In this document: positions 9,570 to 20,516 of the stretch, one piece after another
Position numbering within the stretch: the first letter of the stretch is position 1
How the letters are laid out: each line of letters starts with the position of its first letter
Origin: Patiria pectinifera
Taxonomy: Eukaryota; Echinodermata; Asteroidea; Valvatida; Asterinidae
Direction: 5' to 3'
DNA: 64,000 bases
NCBI GenBank assembly: GCA_029964075.1
Contig: CM057144.1
Span: forward strand, 8,951,281-9,015,280
Position numbers and translations under genes: made by a program
The notes under the pieces: model-generated
What the model saw: the letters and a program-made list of their open reading frames with translations, nothing else
Databases searched by the model: none
What the model was told of the DNA's origin: nothing

Positions 9570-10110
9570 GCAAATTAGTGCCGCCATCACCGACAAATCT
9601 ATTTTTTCACTATATTTTAGCCAATATTGCAGATAACTGAACGAATTAGGTGTCTGAACCCATGTTTTCAAGGTCAGAGATCACAATAAAACTAATCTGC
9701 AAGTGACCACATGTGTCTGTGGCATAGGAATATGCAAATTAGTGCCGCTAATATCGGAAAATCATGTTTTTGGCATATCTCGGCCAATATAGCACATAAC
9801 TACACCAGTAAGGTGTCTAAACCCACGTTTTGAGGGTCAAGTATATTCACGAAGTAACTATGTGTCCTTCATAGGTAAATATGTAAATTATAAAGTGCCG
9901 ATTTATCAGAAATTTGATTTTTAGCCAATATCTCGGCCAATATTGCACATAACTACACAAGTAAGGTGTCTAAACCCACGTTTTGAGGGTCAGGTATCAT
10001 TAGAAGACCATTCACGAAGTAACTATGTGTGTCTTTGGCATGAAAAGATGTAAATTGTAAAGTGCCGATTTATCAGAAATTTGATCATTCACGAAGTAAC
10101 TATGTGTCGA
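9570..10110. repeat. Tandem repeat, unit about 185 bp
   Basis: Three or so diverged units share TATCTCGGCCAATATTGCAC, TAAGGTGTCTAAACCCACG, TTTTGAGGGTCA and CACGAAGTAACTATGTGT. The last unit is truncated. No coding potential. From 9174 to 9570 the intron shows nothing recognisable. Confidence 0.75.
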
Positions 10111-10131
10111 CCGTGTAATTAGCATCCCTCA

Positions 10132-10622
10132 TAGTGGGCGTATTTGAAACCCTGTTCTCGTGTTAAATGAACACAAGAACAGGGTTTCAAAGGAACAGAA
10201 AGAACCAACACGTGAACGGTGTTAATGAACAGGATTTTCACTCCCACTTAAAGGAGAGTAGATGAAGAACCTCAAGAACAAAGATGGCGGACTTGGGCCC
10301 CAACAGCAACTTGCGTAAAAAAATTTGCATAAAATTGAAAGCACTCATTCACTACAGGAGCAGTGTAAACTATTGAAAGATAGAATAATAAAATTGTACG
10401 TGATCATAGAGTGGGCTTGTCTTTGCCAATGTTTATAGCTGTTCCAGGATTTAAATTATTTTCCTAAAGATCGTTTTCCCTTCTTTTTATTCAGCGTTTT
10501 AAAATGGTGGCTGCCATCTTGCATTTCTCCAAACTGTACTCCTTACGCACTTGGACGTTGGTAATTGGCAACCCAAGAACCCTGTTCACGGGTCGCTCGA
10601 AAACAGGGTTTTGAATACTCCC
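10132..10622. mobile_element. Miniature inverted-repeat element (about 490 bp)
   Basis: The left end, GGGCGTATTTGAAACCCTG, and the right end read in reverse, GGGAGTATTCAAAACCCTG, are inverted repeats of about 27 bp. A second inverse copy of the left end lies immediately inside it, making a 22-bp-arm hairpin at 10143-10191. No target duplication could be fixed, so the superfamily is open. Confidence 0.66.
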
Positions 10623-10683
10623 AGCGTGTATTAGTAGGCCAGTCAAATGTGGAAAAGTTCTCTAGATAATGATTTCACTGCAT

Positions 10684-11792
10684 TTCTGGGTAATAGCTGG
10701 CATCCATGCTAGATCAATTCTTTGAACCATAAAAAACAAGATGTGGGTAGATGCCTTCGTTTATTTTGACCCTGATTATACCTAATTTGCATAAATCATG
10801 AATCCCTGCCGCGTAATATATCTGTTCCCCATATTTGGGTATATTTTGCATTTTTTTATTTTTGAAAATTTTATTTTGGTGATTCTACTTGCACATCCTT
10901 ACTTCAATAACATTTTCTAAAGCATATAAGTGACTGAATTATGAGGACATAGTAACAATCCAAAATGGCTACTATTACACCCCAAAGTTTCGCGCATTTA
11001 CCTTGTCCCCATATATCTTCAAGTAGTCTTGCCAAACATCAGTATATGAGCTTCAAATTCACCAAGTTGCTTACTGGCACAGTTACCCTATTAAAACCTT
11101 ATGGAAAAGCATGCGAAAAATGATAACGTTGTGATATTTAGCCCAGCAAACAGAAATGGGGAAAAATGAGTTGTCTGTTAATTGGCCTAATAAGTGAAGG
11201 GTTCCTAATTTGGGAGAGTTGAAAAAAGTTTCAGGAAATGCCCAAAATTATTGGAAAGAAAACATACTGACATTGACATAATGACTGGAAGCATTTTTTT
11301 TTTTGGGGGGGGTGTTTCCTTGAACTTATTCAAGTCTCCCGCATTAGGCGACTCTTCGCCTAATTTAAGCCCAGTTTACGCCAGCTCGTTTTCCCGTTTT
11401 TGTTTGCTGAGCTAAATATCATATGGTTTCATTGTTCACATGATTTTTCCATACAGTTTTAAAAGGGTAACTGTGCAAATAAGCAACCTGATGAATTTGG
11501 TGCTCATTAATACTGAAGTTTGGCAAGGCTACTTGATGATATCTGGAGACAAGTTAAATGCGCGCAATCTTTGGGTACAATAAAAGCCATTTTGGATCAT
11601 TGCTATTATAAGAAAATGTTATTTAAGTAAAGGTGTGTTAGTAGAATCACTATTAACTTTTCAAAAATAAAAAATAAAGAATATACCCACATATTGGAAT
11701 AAATATATTACGCGGCATCCACCAACATCTTGTTTGTTATGGTTCAGGTAATTGATCTAGCATGGATGCCAGCTATTACCCAAAAATGCCTC
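10684..11792. repeat. Long imperfect palindrome (arms about 450-500 bp)
   Basis: The left arm (10684-11200) and right arm (11345-11792) are reverse complements over nearly their whole length. Shared landmarks are GGTAATAGCTGGCATCCATG, CATGCTAGATCAATT, GCGTAATATAT, GTGATTCTACT, TAACATTTTCT, CTTGCCAAAC and GCACAGTTACCC. The left arm carries about 50 extra bases near 10755-10810. A 150-bp loop with a T/G tract separates the arms. No protein is encoded. It lies inside the 31.8-kb intron, so it would be transcribed with the host gene. Confidence 0.8.
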
Positions 11793-11959
11793 CCTCAGAC
11801 TCTGGCTGAGGGGTTTCAACAGCAACGCTGTTATTTTTTTCCCTGTCCCTGTTATGTCTGACATCTGTGGTTTTCATTATTCTGATGCACTCATTAATGC
11901 AATGGTCGTCCAAGAGTTATTATGAATAGCAAACTACCTACCCAACAAATAAAAATATT

Positions 11960-12792
11960 TTGGCTGTTTCGGCAACCGGCCATGATGACGTCATCACGTG
12001 ACATATGACGTCATATAAAATAAACATATTTTGAAGGCCTATATCTCCTGAACTACAGGTCCGATGGGGTTGAAAGTTGGTATGTACCTAGACCGGGATG
12101 TGTTATAGATGAAAATGAAGTGACGTCATGATGACGTCATCACATGACATATGACATCATCGTAAAAATACATATTTTGAAGGCAGGTATTACTAGAACT
12201 ACAGGTCCGATTGGGTTCAAATTTGGAATATACCTAGACTGGGATATCTTATAAATAAAAAAAAATCACGTGACATATGATGTCATAGTCAATAAACATA
12301 TTTTAAAGGCATATATCTCCTGAACTACATGACTGATTGGGTTAAAAGTTGGTTTGTACCTAGACCGGGATGCGTTATAGATGAACATTGTAGTGGCGTC
12401 ATGATGACGTCATCACGTGACATATGACGTCATAGTAAAGTTGCATATTTTGGAGGCTAAATACCTATGATTGGAAAAATGGTTTCGCAAAATTGTGCAC
12501 AATTTCTGTTGATATGACTACATGCGACAAGTTCCATTCAGTTGACAAATATAGTTTCTACCTAAACCTCAATATGATATCGATCACAATATCAGCCGTG
12601 TCATGATGACGTCATCAGATCAGAATAGACATTCAATCCAATCTGCATTTTTAAGCATATGTCTTTGTTCCATTATTTTGTCCTCATGATTTTGCAACTT
12701 TTGACCTCACATCTATTATCTCCCGTAGTCTATAACATGACATAAAAAACACAATAGCGAAACAAACAATTGTCAACAAACATACATCTAGT
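11960..12792 (+). repeat. 147-bp-type tandem repeats with TGACGTCA, ending at a CTAGT terminus
   Basis: Four units begin CATATTTTGAAGGC at 12025, 12171, 12297 and 12444 (spacings 146, 126, 147). Each has TCCTGAACTACAGGTCCGAT, GTTGAAAGTTGGTATGTACC, GGGATGTGTTATAGATGAAA and then a TGACGTCAT/CACGTGACATATGACGTCAT block. The stretch ends in GCGAAACAAACAATTGTC, then AACAAACATACATCTAGT at 12788-12792, the same kind of terminus that closes each later unit. Confidence 0.75.
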
Positions 12793-15700
12793 CTTTTTTT
12801 TGTTTTCATTAAATGTTTTTATTTTATTTTTTTTTATTTTTGGCTTTTCTGCATGGTTGCGGAAAAGCCTTTCTTTTTGTGCCGGTTTTTTAGCTGTTCC
12901 CAATTTCAATTGGGAACAGCTCTTGTTTTCGTTAAAGTTTTTTTTTTTCCTTTTTTTTTTGGCTTTTCCGCAAAAAAGCGGAAAAGCCTTTCTTTTTGTT
13001 CTCATTTTTTTTCTTTCTTCTTCTTCTTCTTCTTCTTCTTCTTCTTTTTGTCGCCTAAATCCCATAGACTTTGTACACGTTTTTTCTACACGCCACTTTT
13101 GACATTTATCTTTGTCATACGTCATTCAAAGTTAGCATAGTCATAGTCCTTATAGCAGAGATGTGCCCCGAAGAGTGACGTCATGATGACGTCATCGACT
13201 AATTTATTATAGATTTTTGAATATTTAATTTTTCCCATAGACTTTGTACACAAAATTTAAAAAAAAAATTGTCGGTTTTCAAAGGACATTTTCGACTGTT
13301 TGCCAGTAATTCATTTACACCAAACTTTGTTAAAGCAAAGACCCTAATTCAAACAACATTGTGTAATGATGACGTCATGATGACGTCATCAGGTGTTTAT
13401 TTATAGGCAATTAAATTGTGACACTTTTAATATTTAAAAATGCATAAGAAATCAACAGTACGCGTCCGCAGCATTCTGTTGCCGGCAAGTGGTAGAGTAG
13501 GTCAAGGTCTTTATTTCTTTCAGTGTGCGTGAAATCACGTGACCCTTGCTTCCGGTCGAAAAAGGCCCAAACCGGAAGTGGCTTATTATTTGAAAGTGGT
13601 AATAGAAATGAACTTGCTTTCAACGGTGTTAGTCTCTTTGCCAATAGTATTCTTCAAATCATCTAACAATGACGTCATGCAATCTTCAAGCGCCCTCTAG
13701 CGACAGGTTGAAAATTAGCAAAAATGTATTTTGAATAGATGTCTGTGGCGAAGTTTGTCGGAATCGCCTAAATATTGGCGTATATAATGACCTTGACCAC
13801 CTTAAGACGTGTGCGAAGTTTTAGGCAAATGACGTCATCAGACCAGAAGTTATAATGAAAAGACCCTTTTTCATTTGAAAATTCCTGAAAAATCAACCAT
13901 GGCAGTTTTTATATTTGTTATTACTTTAATTGTTGATTGAAGGGTAGGTCTAAAACATTTCAAAGTTTCGAGGCGATAAGCGAACTCGAACATACTCTGC
14001 GCACGCTTAAAACTTCACCTTGACAATACCTCTGCTTCAAAACATGCACAGGACAGGACGTCCACAATGTACATGTACATGCACGTACGTTGTACATAGG
14101 CACATACATCGTATGTCAGTCAGCCTGCAGCGCACGTGTTGCTGAGGTCAAATCCTGTCCACAGTGACCGTTTTAGCCGATTTTCGGCTAACTTTGACAG
14201 ATTTTATGTTCATGCATGCGCATATACAGTGACGTATTATAGCACTTTTGGCATTAATCTTTGTCAGATATCATTGAAAGTTGACATAAGCATAGTCCCT
14301 ATAGCCAAGATGTGTCCCGAAGAGTGACGTCATGGTGACGTCATCAAGTGATTTATTGTGGATTTATGAATAATTAATTGTTCTCATAGACTTTGTACAC
14401 AGCTTTCTCCACAAGTCTTTCCCTATACAAACTGATATATCTTACTGAGTAGTTCTGAACTTCGGCTGAGAATTACTATGAGAAGGAAAAAGAAATCGTA
14501 TTTTTTTACGCCTGTCATTTGATTGAAAATATTCCCAAGAGTTAGAATAGCAAGTAATATTTTATAAAAATGTTTCAGTTTAAAGGAAAATCACGCATTT
14601 AAAGGTGCAGTTTTTCTGCTGTGGGATTTTTAACCTATTGACTTTTCCCCTTTTTTAAGCCACCATTTTCATAACTTGGCGATCTGGAATCGTCATCAAA
14701 GTTACAGCCAAGGAAGATCCTCATACAAAAATTATGCCAAGACTACGATATCATGATGACGTCATCTTCAAGTGATTTATTATGGATTCATGAATAATTA
14801 ATTTTTCTCATAGACTTTGTACACATCTTTTTCCACAAGTCTTTTCCTATACAACACTGATATATCTTACTGAGTAGTTCTGAACTTCGGCTGAGAATTA
14901 TACGGAAGCTTAAAGTGACCATCCGAGTTTCCAAGTTTCCGAGATAATTTATCTCGAACGACGGAATACTGAGATAAAAACATGTCTTTCGTGATATCGC
15001 ATCTCGGAAAAACGTCTTTCCCGAATTTGTATCTCAGAAAGGCGTCTTTGCCCAATATCACATCACGGAATGACATCTTTCCCAGAAATCGTATCTCAGA
15101 AAGACGTCTTTCCCTGATGTCGTATCTCGGAAAGACATCTTCTCCTGGTATCGTATCCCTGAAAGACGTCTGTCCTCGATATCGTATCTCGGAAACGTCA
15201 TTCCTGATATCGTTTCAGAAAGACGTCTTTCCGATATACGATATCAAGGAAAGACGTCTTTCGAGATGATATATGAGAGAAAGACGTCTTAAGATGTTAT
15301 ATCAGGTGAAACGTCTTTTCAAGATAAGATATTAGAGAAAGAACGTCTTTCGAGATGAAAGGCGTCTTTCGAGATACAATATCAGGGGAAACGTCTTTCT
15401 GAGATAATATATGAGAGAAAGACGTCTTTCCGCCAGGAAGACGTCTTTCGGATATCATATCAAGGAAAGACGTCTTTCTGAGATGATATCAGAGAAAGAC
15501 GTCTTTCGAGATGTTATATCATGGAAAGACGTCTTTCAGAGATACGATATCAAGGAAAGACGTCTTTCCGAGATGATATAAGAGAAAGACGTCTTTCCGA
15601 GATGTTATATCAGCAAAAGATGTCCTTCCGAAATGCAATATCAGTGAAAGCCGTCTTTCCGAGATACCATATCAGGGAAAGACGTCTTTCCGAGATACGA

Positions 15701-16863
15701 TATGAGGAAAAGACGTCTTTCCGAGATACCATATCAGGGAAAGACGTCTTTCCAAGACACGATATCAGGGAAACACGTCATAAATATCTTAGTAATCCAT
15801 CTTTCCGAGATAAATCATCAAAGAAACGTGGAAACTCGAATGGTCACTTTAAGCTTCCGTAGAATTACTATGAGAAGGAAAAAGAAATCGTATTTTTTTA
15901 CGTTAACCATTTGATTGAAAAAATTCCCAAGAGTCAGAATATCAAGTAATATTTTATAAAAATGTTTCAGTTTCAAGGCAAATCACGTATTTAAAGGTGC
16001 AGTTTTTCTGCTGTGGGATTTTTAACCCATTGACTTTGTACACGTTTTCAAGCCACCATTTTTATAACTTGGCGATCTGGAATCGTCATCAAAGTTACAG
16101 CCAAGGAACACCCTCATACAAAAATTATGCCAAGACTATGACGTCACGATGACGTCATCACCTATTTTTTTTTATTGATTTTTGAAAATTTACGTACATA
16201 TTGTGAAGTCTTATATCTACAGAAATGTAAGTCCGATTGGGTTGAAACTTGGTATGTGGCTATACCAGGAAGTGTTATAGATTAAAAATGAGCTGACGTC
16301 ATGATGACGTCATCCTGAGATTTTATATGAATATTTATTTTTTTGACCTTTTAGCCATATCTCCCGGATGCAACATGCGAAATGCAAAATTCTTTTTTGC
16401 ATTTGGTCTGTTATGTAATAGCTATTCGTACAAAACTTGAAAAATGTGTGACGTCATCATGACGGAATCAAAATGCCATTTTTCAAAACTTATATAAGGA
16501 AAGGTCCAATTGTCATGAAACTTGGGGGGTAGGTAGTTAATCATACTAGTATGCAAAGTTCGAAATGACGTCACGATGACGTCATCAAAAATTTAAAAAT
16601 AATTGTCGATTTTCAAAGTGCGTTTTCGACTCTTTGCCAGTAATTTATTTAGATCACTCTTTGTCCAAGCAAACACCTTGTACACACGCACATACATCGT
16701 ATTGCCGAGGTGAAATCCTGTCCACAGTGACCGTTTTAGCAGATTTTTCGGCTAACTTTCACAGATTTTATGTTCATGCATATTCAGGGCATATTATTGA
16801 TAAAAAAAAATCATAATGCGGAAAAGCCCTATGTTCTGTTGCAAACAGACATAGATCTCTAGT
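12793..16863 (+). mobile_element. Helentron-like unit 1
   Basis: The unit opens with stacked 5' hairpins: GGCTTTTCTGCATGGTTGCG at 12842, AGCTGTTCCCAATTTCAATT at 12890 and GGCTTTTCCGCAAAAAAGCG at 12959. A (TTC)n tract (13015-13047) and the shared line CCCATAGACTTTGTACACG follow. The body has CRE-type TGACGTCA pairs and the ACTTCCGG segment, and it is split by FB-C. The 3' end is TGCGGAAAAGCCCTATGTTC, the hairpin CTATGTTCTGTT/AACAGACATAG, and CTCTAGT at 16857-16863. The inverted relation between the 5' GGCTTTTCCGCA and the 3' subterminal TGCGGAAAAGCC is the asymmetric terminal inverted repeat described for Helitron2/Helentron elements. No Rep/helicase gene is present. Confidence 0.66.
14901..15861. 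mobile_element. Fold-back element FB-C (961 bp) with GACGTC palindrome arrays
   Basis: The terminal inverted repeats begin TACGGAAGCTTAAAGTGACC and continue for about 40 bp with one or two mismatches. The exact 6-bp duplication GAATTA lies at 14895-14900 and 15862-15867. Related repeat copies without the insertion read GAGAATTACTATGAG once (14468, 26826), which fixes the insertion point. The interior is almost wholly an array of about 31-bp units built on the palindrome AAAGACGTCTTT plus CCGAGATACGATATC. Units in the left third run in the opposite direction to those in the right two thirds. Open frames across it are by-products of the repeat. Confidence 0.85.
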
Positions 16864-18197
16864 TTTTTTTTCTTTTTCCACTTTTCCCATAGGTTTTGTA
16901 CACGTTTTTATTCTACAAGCCACTTTGGCAATTATTTTAAATCCGATCAACTTTAAACTCAGCATAGATATTAAGCATCATCTGAAGATGTGTGCCGAAA
17001 CTTTTCGTCATGCTGACGTCATCACGTGATTTATTATAGAATTTTGAATATTTAATTTTTCCCATAGACTTTGTACACAGAATTTTTTATTAAAATGTCG
17101 ATTTTCAGAGGGCATTTTCAAATCTTTGCCAGTAATTCATTTACACCAATCTTTGTCCAAGCAAAGACCCTAATTCAAACAACATTTTGTAATGATGACG
17201 TCATGATGATGTCATCCGGTGTTTATTTATAGGCAATTGAATAGTGACACTTTTAATATTTAAAAATGCATAAGAAATCAACCGTACACGTCCGCAGCAT
17301 TCTGTTGCCGGCAAGTGGTAGAGTAGGTTGAGGTCTTTATTTCATTCAGTGTGCGTGAAATCACGTGACCCTTGCTTCCGGTCGAAAAAGGCCAAAACCG
17401 GAAGTGGCTTATTATTTGAAAGTGGTAATAGATATGAACTTGCTTTCAACGGTGTTAGTCTCTTGGCTGATAGTATTCTTCAAATCATCTACCGGTGACG
17501 TCATGCAATCTTCAAGCGCCCTCTAGCGACTGGTTGAACAATTTTAAAAATGTATTTTGAATAGATGTCTGTGGCGAAGTTTGTCGGAATCACCTAAATA
17601 TTGGTGTATATGATGACCTTGACCCACTTAAGACGTGTGCGAAGTTTAAGGTGTATGACGTCATCAGACTGGAAGTTATAATGAAAAGACCCTTTTTCCT
17701 TAAAACATTCCTGAAAAATCAACCATGGCAGTTTTTATATTAGTTTTTACTTTAATTGTCTATTGAAGGGTAGGTCTAAAACATTTCAAAGCTCTGAGGC
17801 AATAAGCAAACTCGGACATGCCCCGCGCACGCTTAAAACTTCAGGTTGACAATACCTCTGCTTTAAAACATGCACAGGACGTCCACAATGTACATGTACA
17901 TGCACGTACATTGTATGTTGTACATATCGTATGTCAGTCAGCCCGCGCGCAGTGCACGTGTTGCTGAGGTCAAATCCTGGCCACAGTGACCGTTTTAGCC
18001 GATTTCCGGCTAACTTTGACAGATTTTATGTTCATGCATAGTGATAGTCAGGGACGTTGATAAAAAACAAATCATAATGCGGAAAGCCCTATCTTCTGTT
18101 GCAAACAGACATAGATCTCTACTTATATGTCTATGGGTCCAACAGATAATCAATATTGGGAACAGCTCTGTGGTTGTTCACAACCACAATTTCTAGT
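16864..18197 (+). mobile_element. Helentron-like unit 2
   Basis: The unit runs from the previous CTAGT to a double terminus. First comes the usual GCGGAAAGCC plus hairpin ending CTACT (18117-18122), then a second-type terminus: TGGGAACAGCT, hairpin TGTGGTTGT/ACAACCACA, and TTCTAGT at 18191-18197. The second type pairs with the AGCTGTTCCCA hairpin seen at 12890. The body repeats the ACTTCCGG segment (17340-17400) of unit 1. Confidence 0.62.
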
Positions 18198-19390
18198 TTT
18201 TTCTTTTTTTTCTTCTTCTTCTTCTTTTTGTTCCACTTCAAAGTCCATTGACTTTGTGCACGTCTTTTCTGGCTTCCACTTGTGGCATTAATCTTTGTCA
18301 TACATTATTCAAAGTCAGCATACGCATAGTCCCTATAGCAAAGATGTGTCCCGAAGATTGACGTCATGATGACGTCATCATGGGTCACGTGACGTCATCA
18401 TTCATGTGCATATTGTAAAGTCCTATATCTAGAGAAATGTAAGTTTGATTGGGTTGAAACTTGGTATGTAGGTAGACCAGGATGTGTTATAGATGACAAT
18501 TGAGGTGACGTCATGATGACGTCATCACGGGTCATGTGACATGATCCTAAATGTGCATATTGTAAAGTCCTATATCTAGAGAAATGTAAGTTTGATTGGG
18601 TTGAAACTTGGTATGTAGGTAGACGGGGATGTGTTATAGATGAAAATTGAGGTGACGTCATGATGACGTCATCATGGGTCACGTGACGTCATCATTCATG
18701 TGCATATTACAAAGTCCTATATCTAGAGAACTGTCAGTCCGATTGGGTTCAAACTTGGTATGTAGATAGACCGGGATGTGTTATAGATGAAAATTAAGGT
18801 TACTTCATGATGACGTCATCATGGGTCACGTGACGTCATTATTCATATGCATATTACAGAGTCCTATATCTAGAGAACTGTAAGCCTGATTGGGTTGAAA
18901 CTTGGTATGTGAGTAGACCGGGATGTGTTATAGGTAAAAATTGAGGTGACGTCATCATGACGTCATCGTGTGATTTTATATTAATTTTTTTGATTTTTTG
19001 ACCTTTAAGCCATATCTCACAAACGCAGCATGCAAAATTCAAAATTCTTTTTGTATTTTGGTTGTTGGGTATTGGCGTTTGCACAAAATTTTGAAAAAAC
19101 GTGTAACGTCATGATGACGTCATCAAAAATGCAATTTTGGAAATATATATAAGGGAAAGTCCGATAGTCATAAAACTAGGTGGATAGCTAGATAATGGTA
19201 CTAGTATGCAGAATCCAAAATGACGTCACCATGACGTCATCGCACGATTTTTATGATATTTTTTTGAAAATTCTTGTACCACATACTTTGAAACATTGTA
19301 CATACATTGTCTGGGGCGTGTTATAGATAAAAAAAAAGCATAATGCGGAAAAGCCCTATGTTCTGTTGCAAACAGACATAGATCTATAGT
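18198..19390 (+). mobile_element. Helentron-like unit 3, with exact 147-bp repeats
   Basis: After a (TTC)n tract, four tandem units place TGCATATT at 18407, 18554, 18701 and 18848, exactly 147 bp apart. Each unit has CCTATATCTAGAGAA, GATTGGGTTGAAACTTGGTA, GGGATGTGTTATAG and a paired TGACGTCATGATGACGTCAT plus GTCACGTGACGTCAT. The 3' end has GCGGAAAAGCC, the CTATGTTCTG hairpin and CTATAGT, a one-step variant of the terminus. Confidence 0.68.
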
Positions 19391-20516
19391 TTTTTTTCTT
19401 CTTTTTCAGCCAATCCCCATAGCATTTGTACACGTTTTCACAGTGGAAGGCACTTTGGGCACTAAAATCAGTCCGATTGACTTTATACTCGGCACACACT
19501 TAGACCAGCATCTGAAGATGCGCGGCGAACATTGACGTCATCATGACATCATCACGAGTCACGTGACGTCACATTATATGCGATTTTTCTATTGTGACCA
19601 TTTTCTAGCAGAATTCGGCTAGATCTGACAGATTGGGCTATATCTCCAGAACTACACGTCCGATTGGGTTGAATGTTGGTATGTACCTAGACCGGGATGT
19701 CTTATAGATGAAAATTAACTTGACGTATGGATGACGTCATCACGTGACATATGACGTTTAATAAAATAAACATATTTGGAAGGCCTATATCTCCAGAACT
19801 GCAAGTCCGATTGGGTTGAAACTTGGTATGTACCTTAACCGGAAAGTGTTAAAGATGAAAAATGAAGTGACGTCACAATGACGTCATCACGTGACATGTG
19901 ACGTCATATTAAACGTGCATATTTTGAAGGCCGATATCTATAGAACTGCAGGTCCGATTGGGTTGAAAGTTGGTATGTACCTAAGCCGGGATGTGTTATA
20001 GATGAAAATTGAAGTGACGTCACGATGACATCATCATGGGTCACGTGACGTCACGTTAAAGATTATTAGATTTAATCTGTGAAAATCACTATAAAATCAA
20101 CCGTGAGCGACCTGAACTTGACGTTTACGGGAATGGATAGAATAATCCAGGGTCTTCATTTTTTATATTATGTGCAAAATCACGTGACCCTTCCTTCCGG
20201 TTGAAACCGGAAGTGCCTTGTAATTTAAAATTGGTGAAAGAAGTGCACTTGCTTTCAATGATGTATGCTCTGGATAAGTTGTTCTTTACCATAAAATTAA
20301 AGTTATACATACATATTGATGTGACATCATCATGACATCATGACGTGACATGTGACATCATTATGAGAATGTGATCACATAGTATATGCCACCATTTATT
20401 ATAAACAGAACTACACATCCTTCCTTGATGGAACTTATACTTGAAATTTTAAATGTCACACGTCACAAAAAAAATAACGAAACAGCCGTGTGTTTATCCA
20501 TGAACGTAAATCTAGT
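19391..20516 (+). mobile_element. Helentron-like unit 4
   Basis: It carries three 147-bp-type units (CATATTTGGAAGGC at 19771, CATATTTTGAAGG at 19918), then the ACTTCCGG dyad segment. It closes with a third terminus type: CGAAACAGCC, an imperfect stem, and AAATCTAGT ending at 20516. Confidence 0.58.

Noticed and set aside
12730-13140. Lys/Glu-rich and Phe-rich open frames
   Set aside because: Produced by T-rich and (TTC)n tracts at the start of a Helentron-like unit.
14041-14120. GTACATGTACATGCACGTACG tracts as regulatory sites
   Set aside because: They recur in many repeat units (25905, 32165, 58820) as simple alternating sequence; no specific function can be supported.
15000-15800. Palindromic GACGTC repeats as a CRISPR-like or origin-type array
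   Set aside because: Bounded by terminal inverted repeats and a target duplication; it is the interior of a fold-back element.
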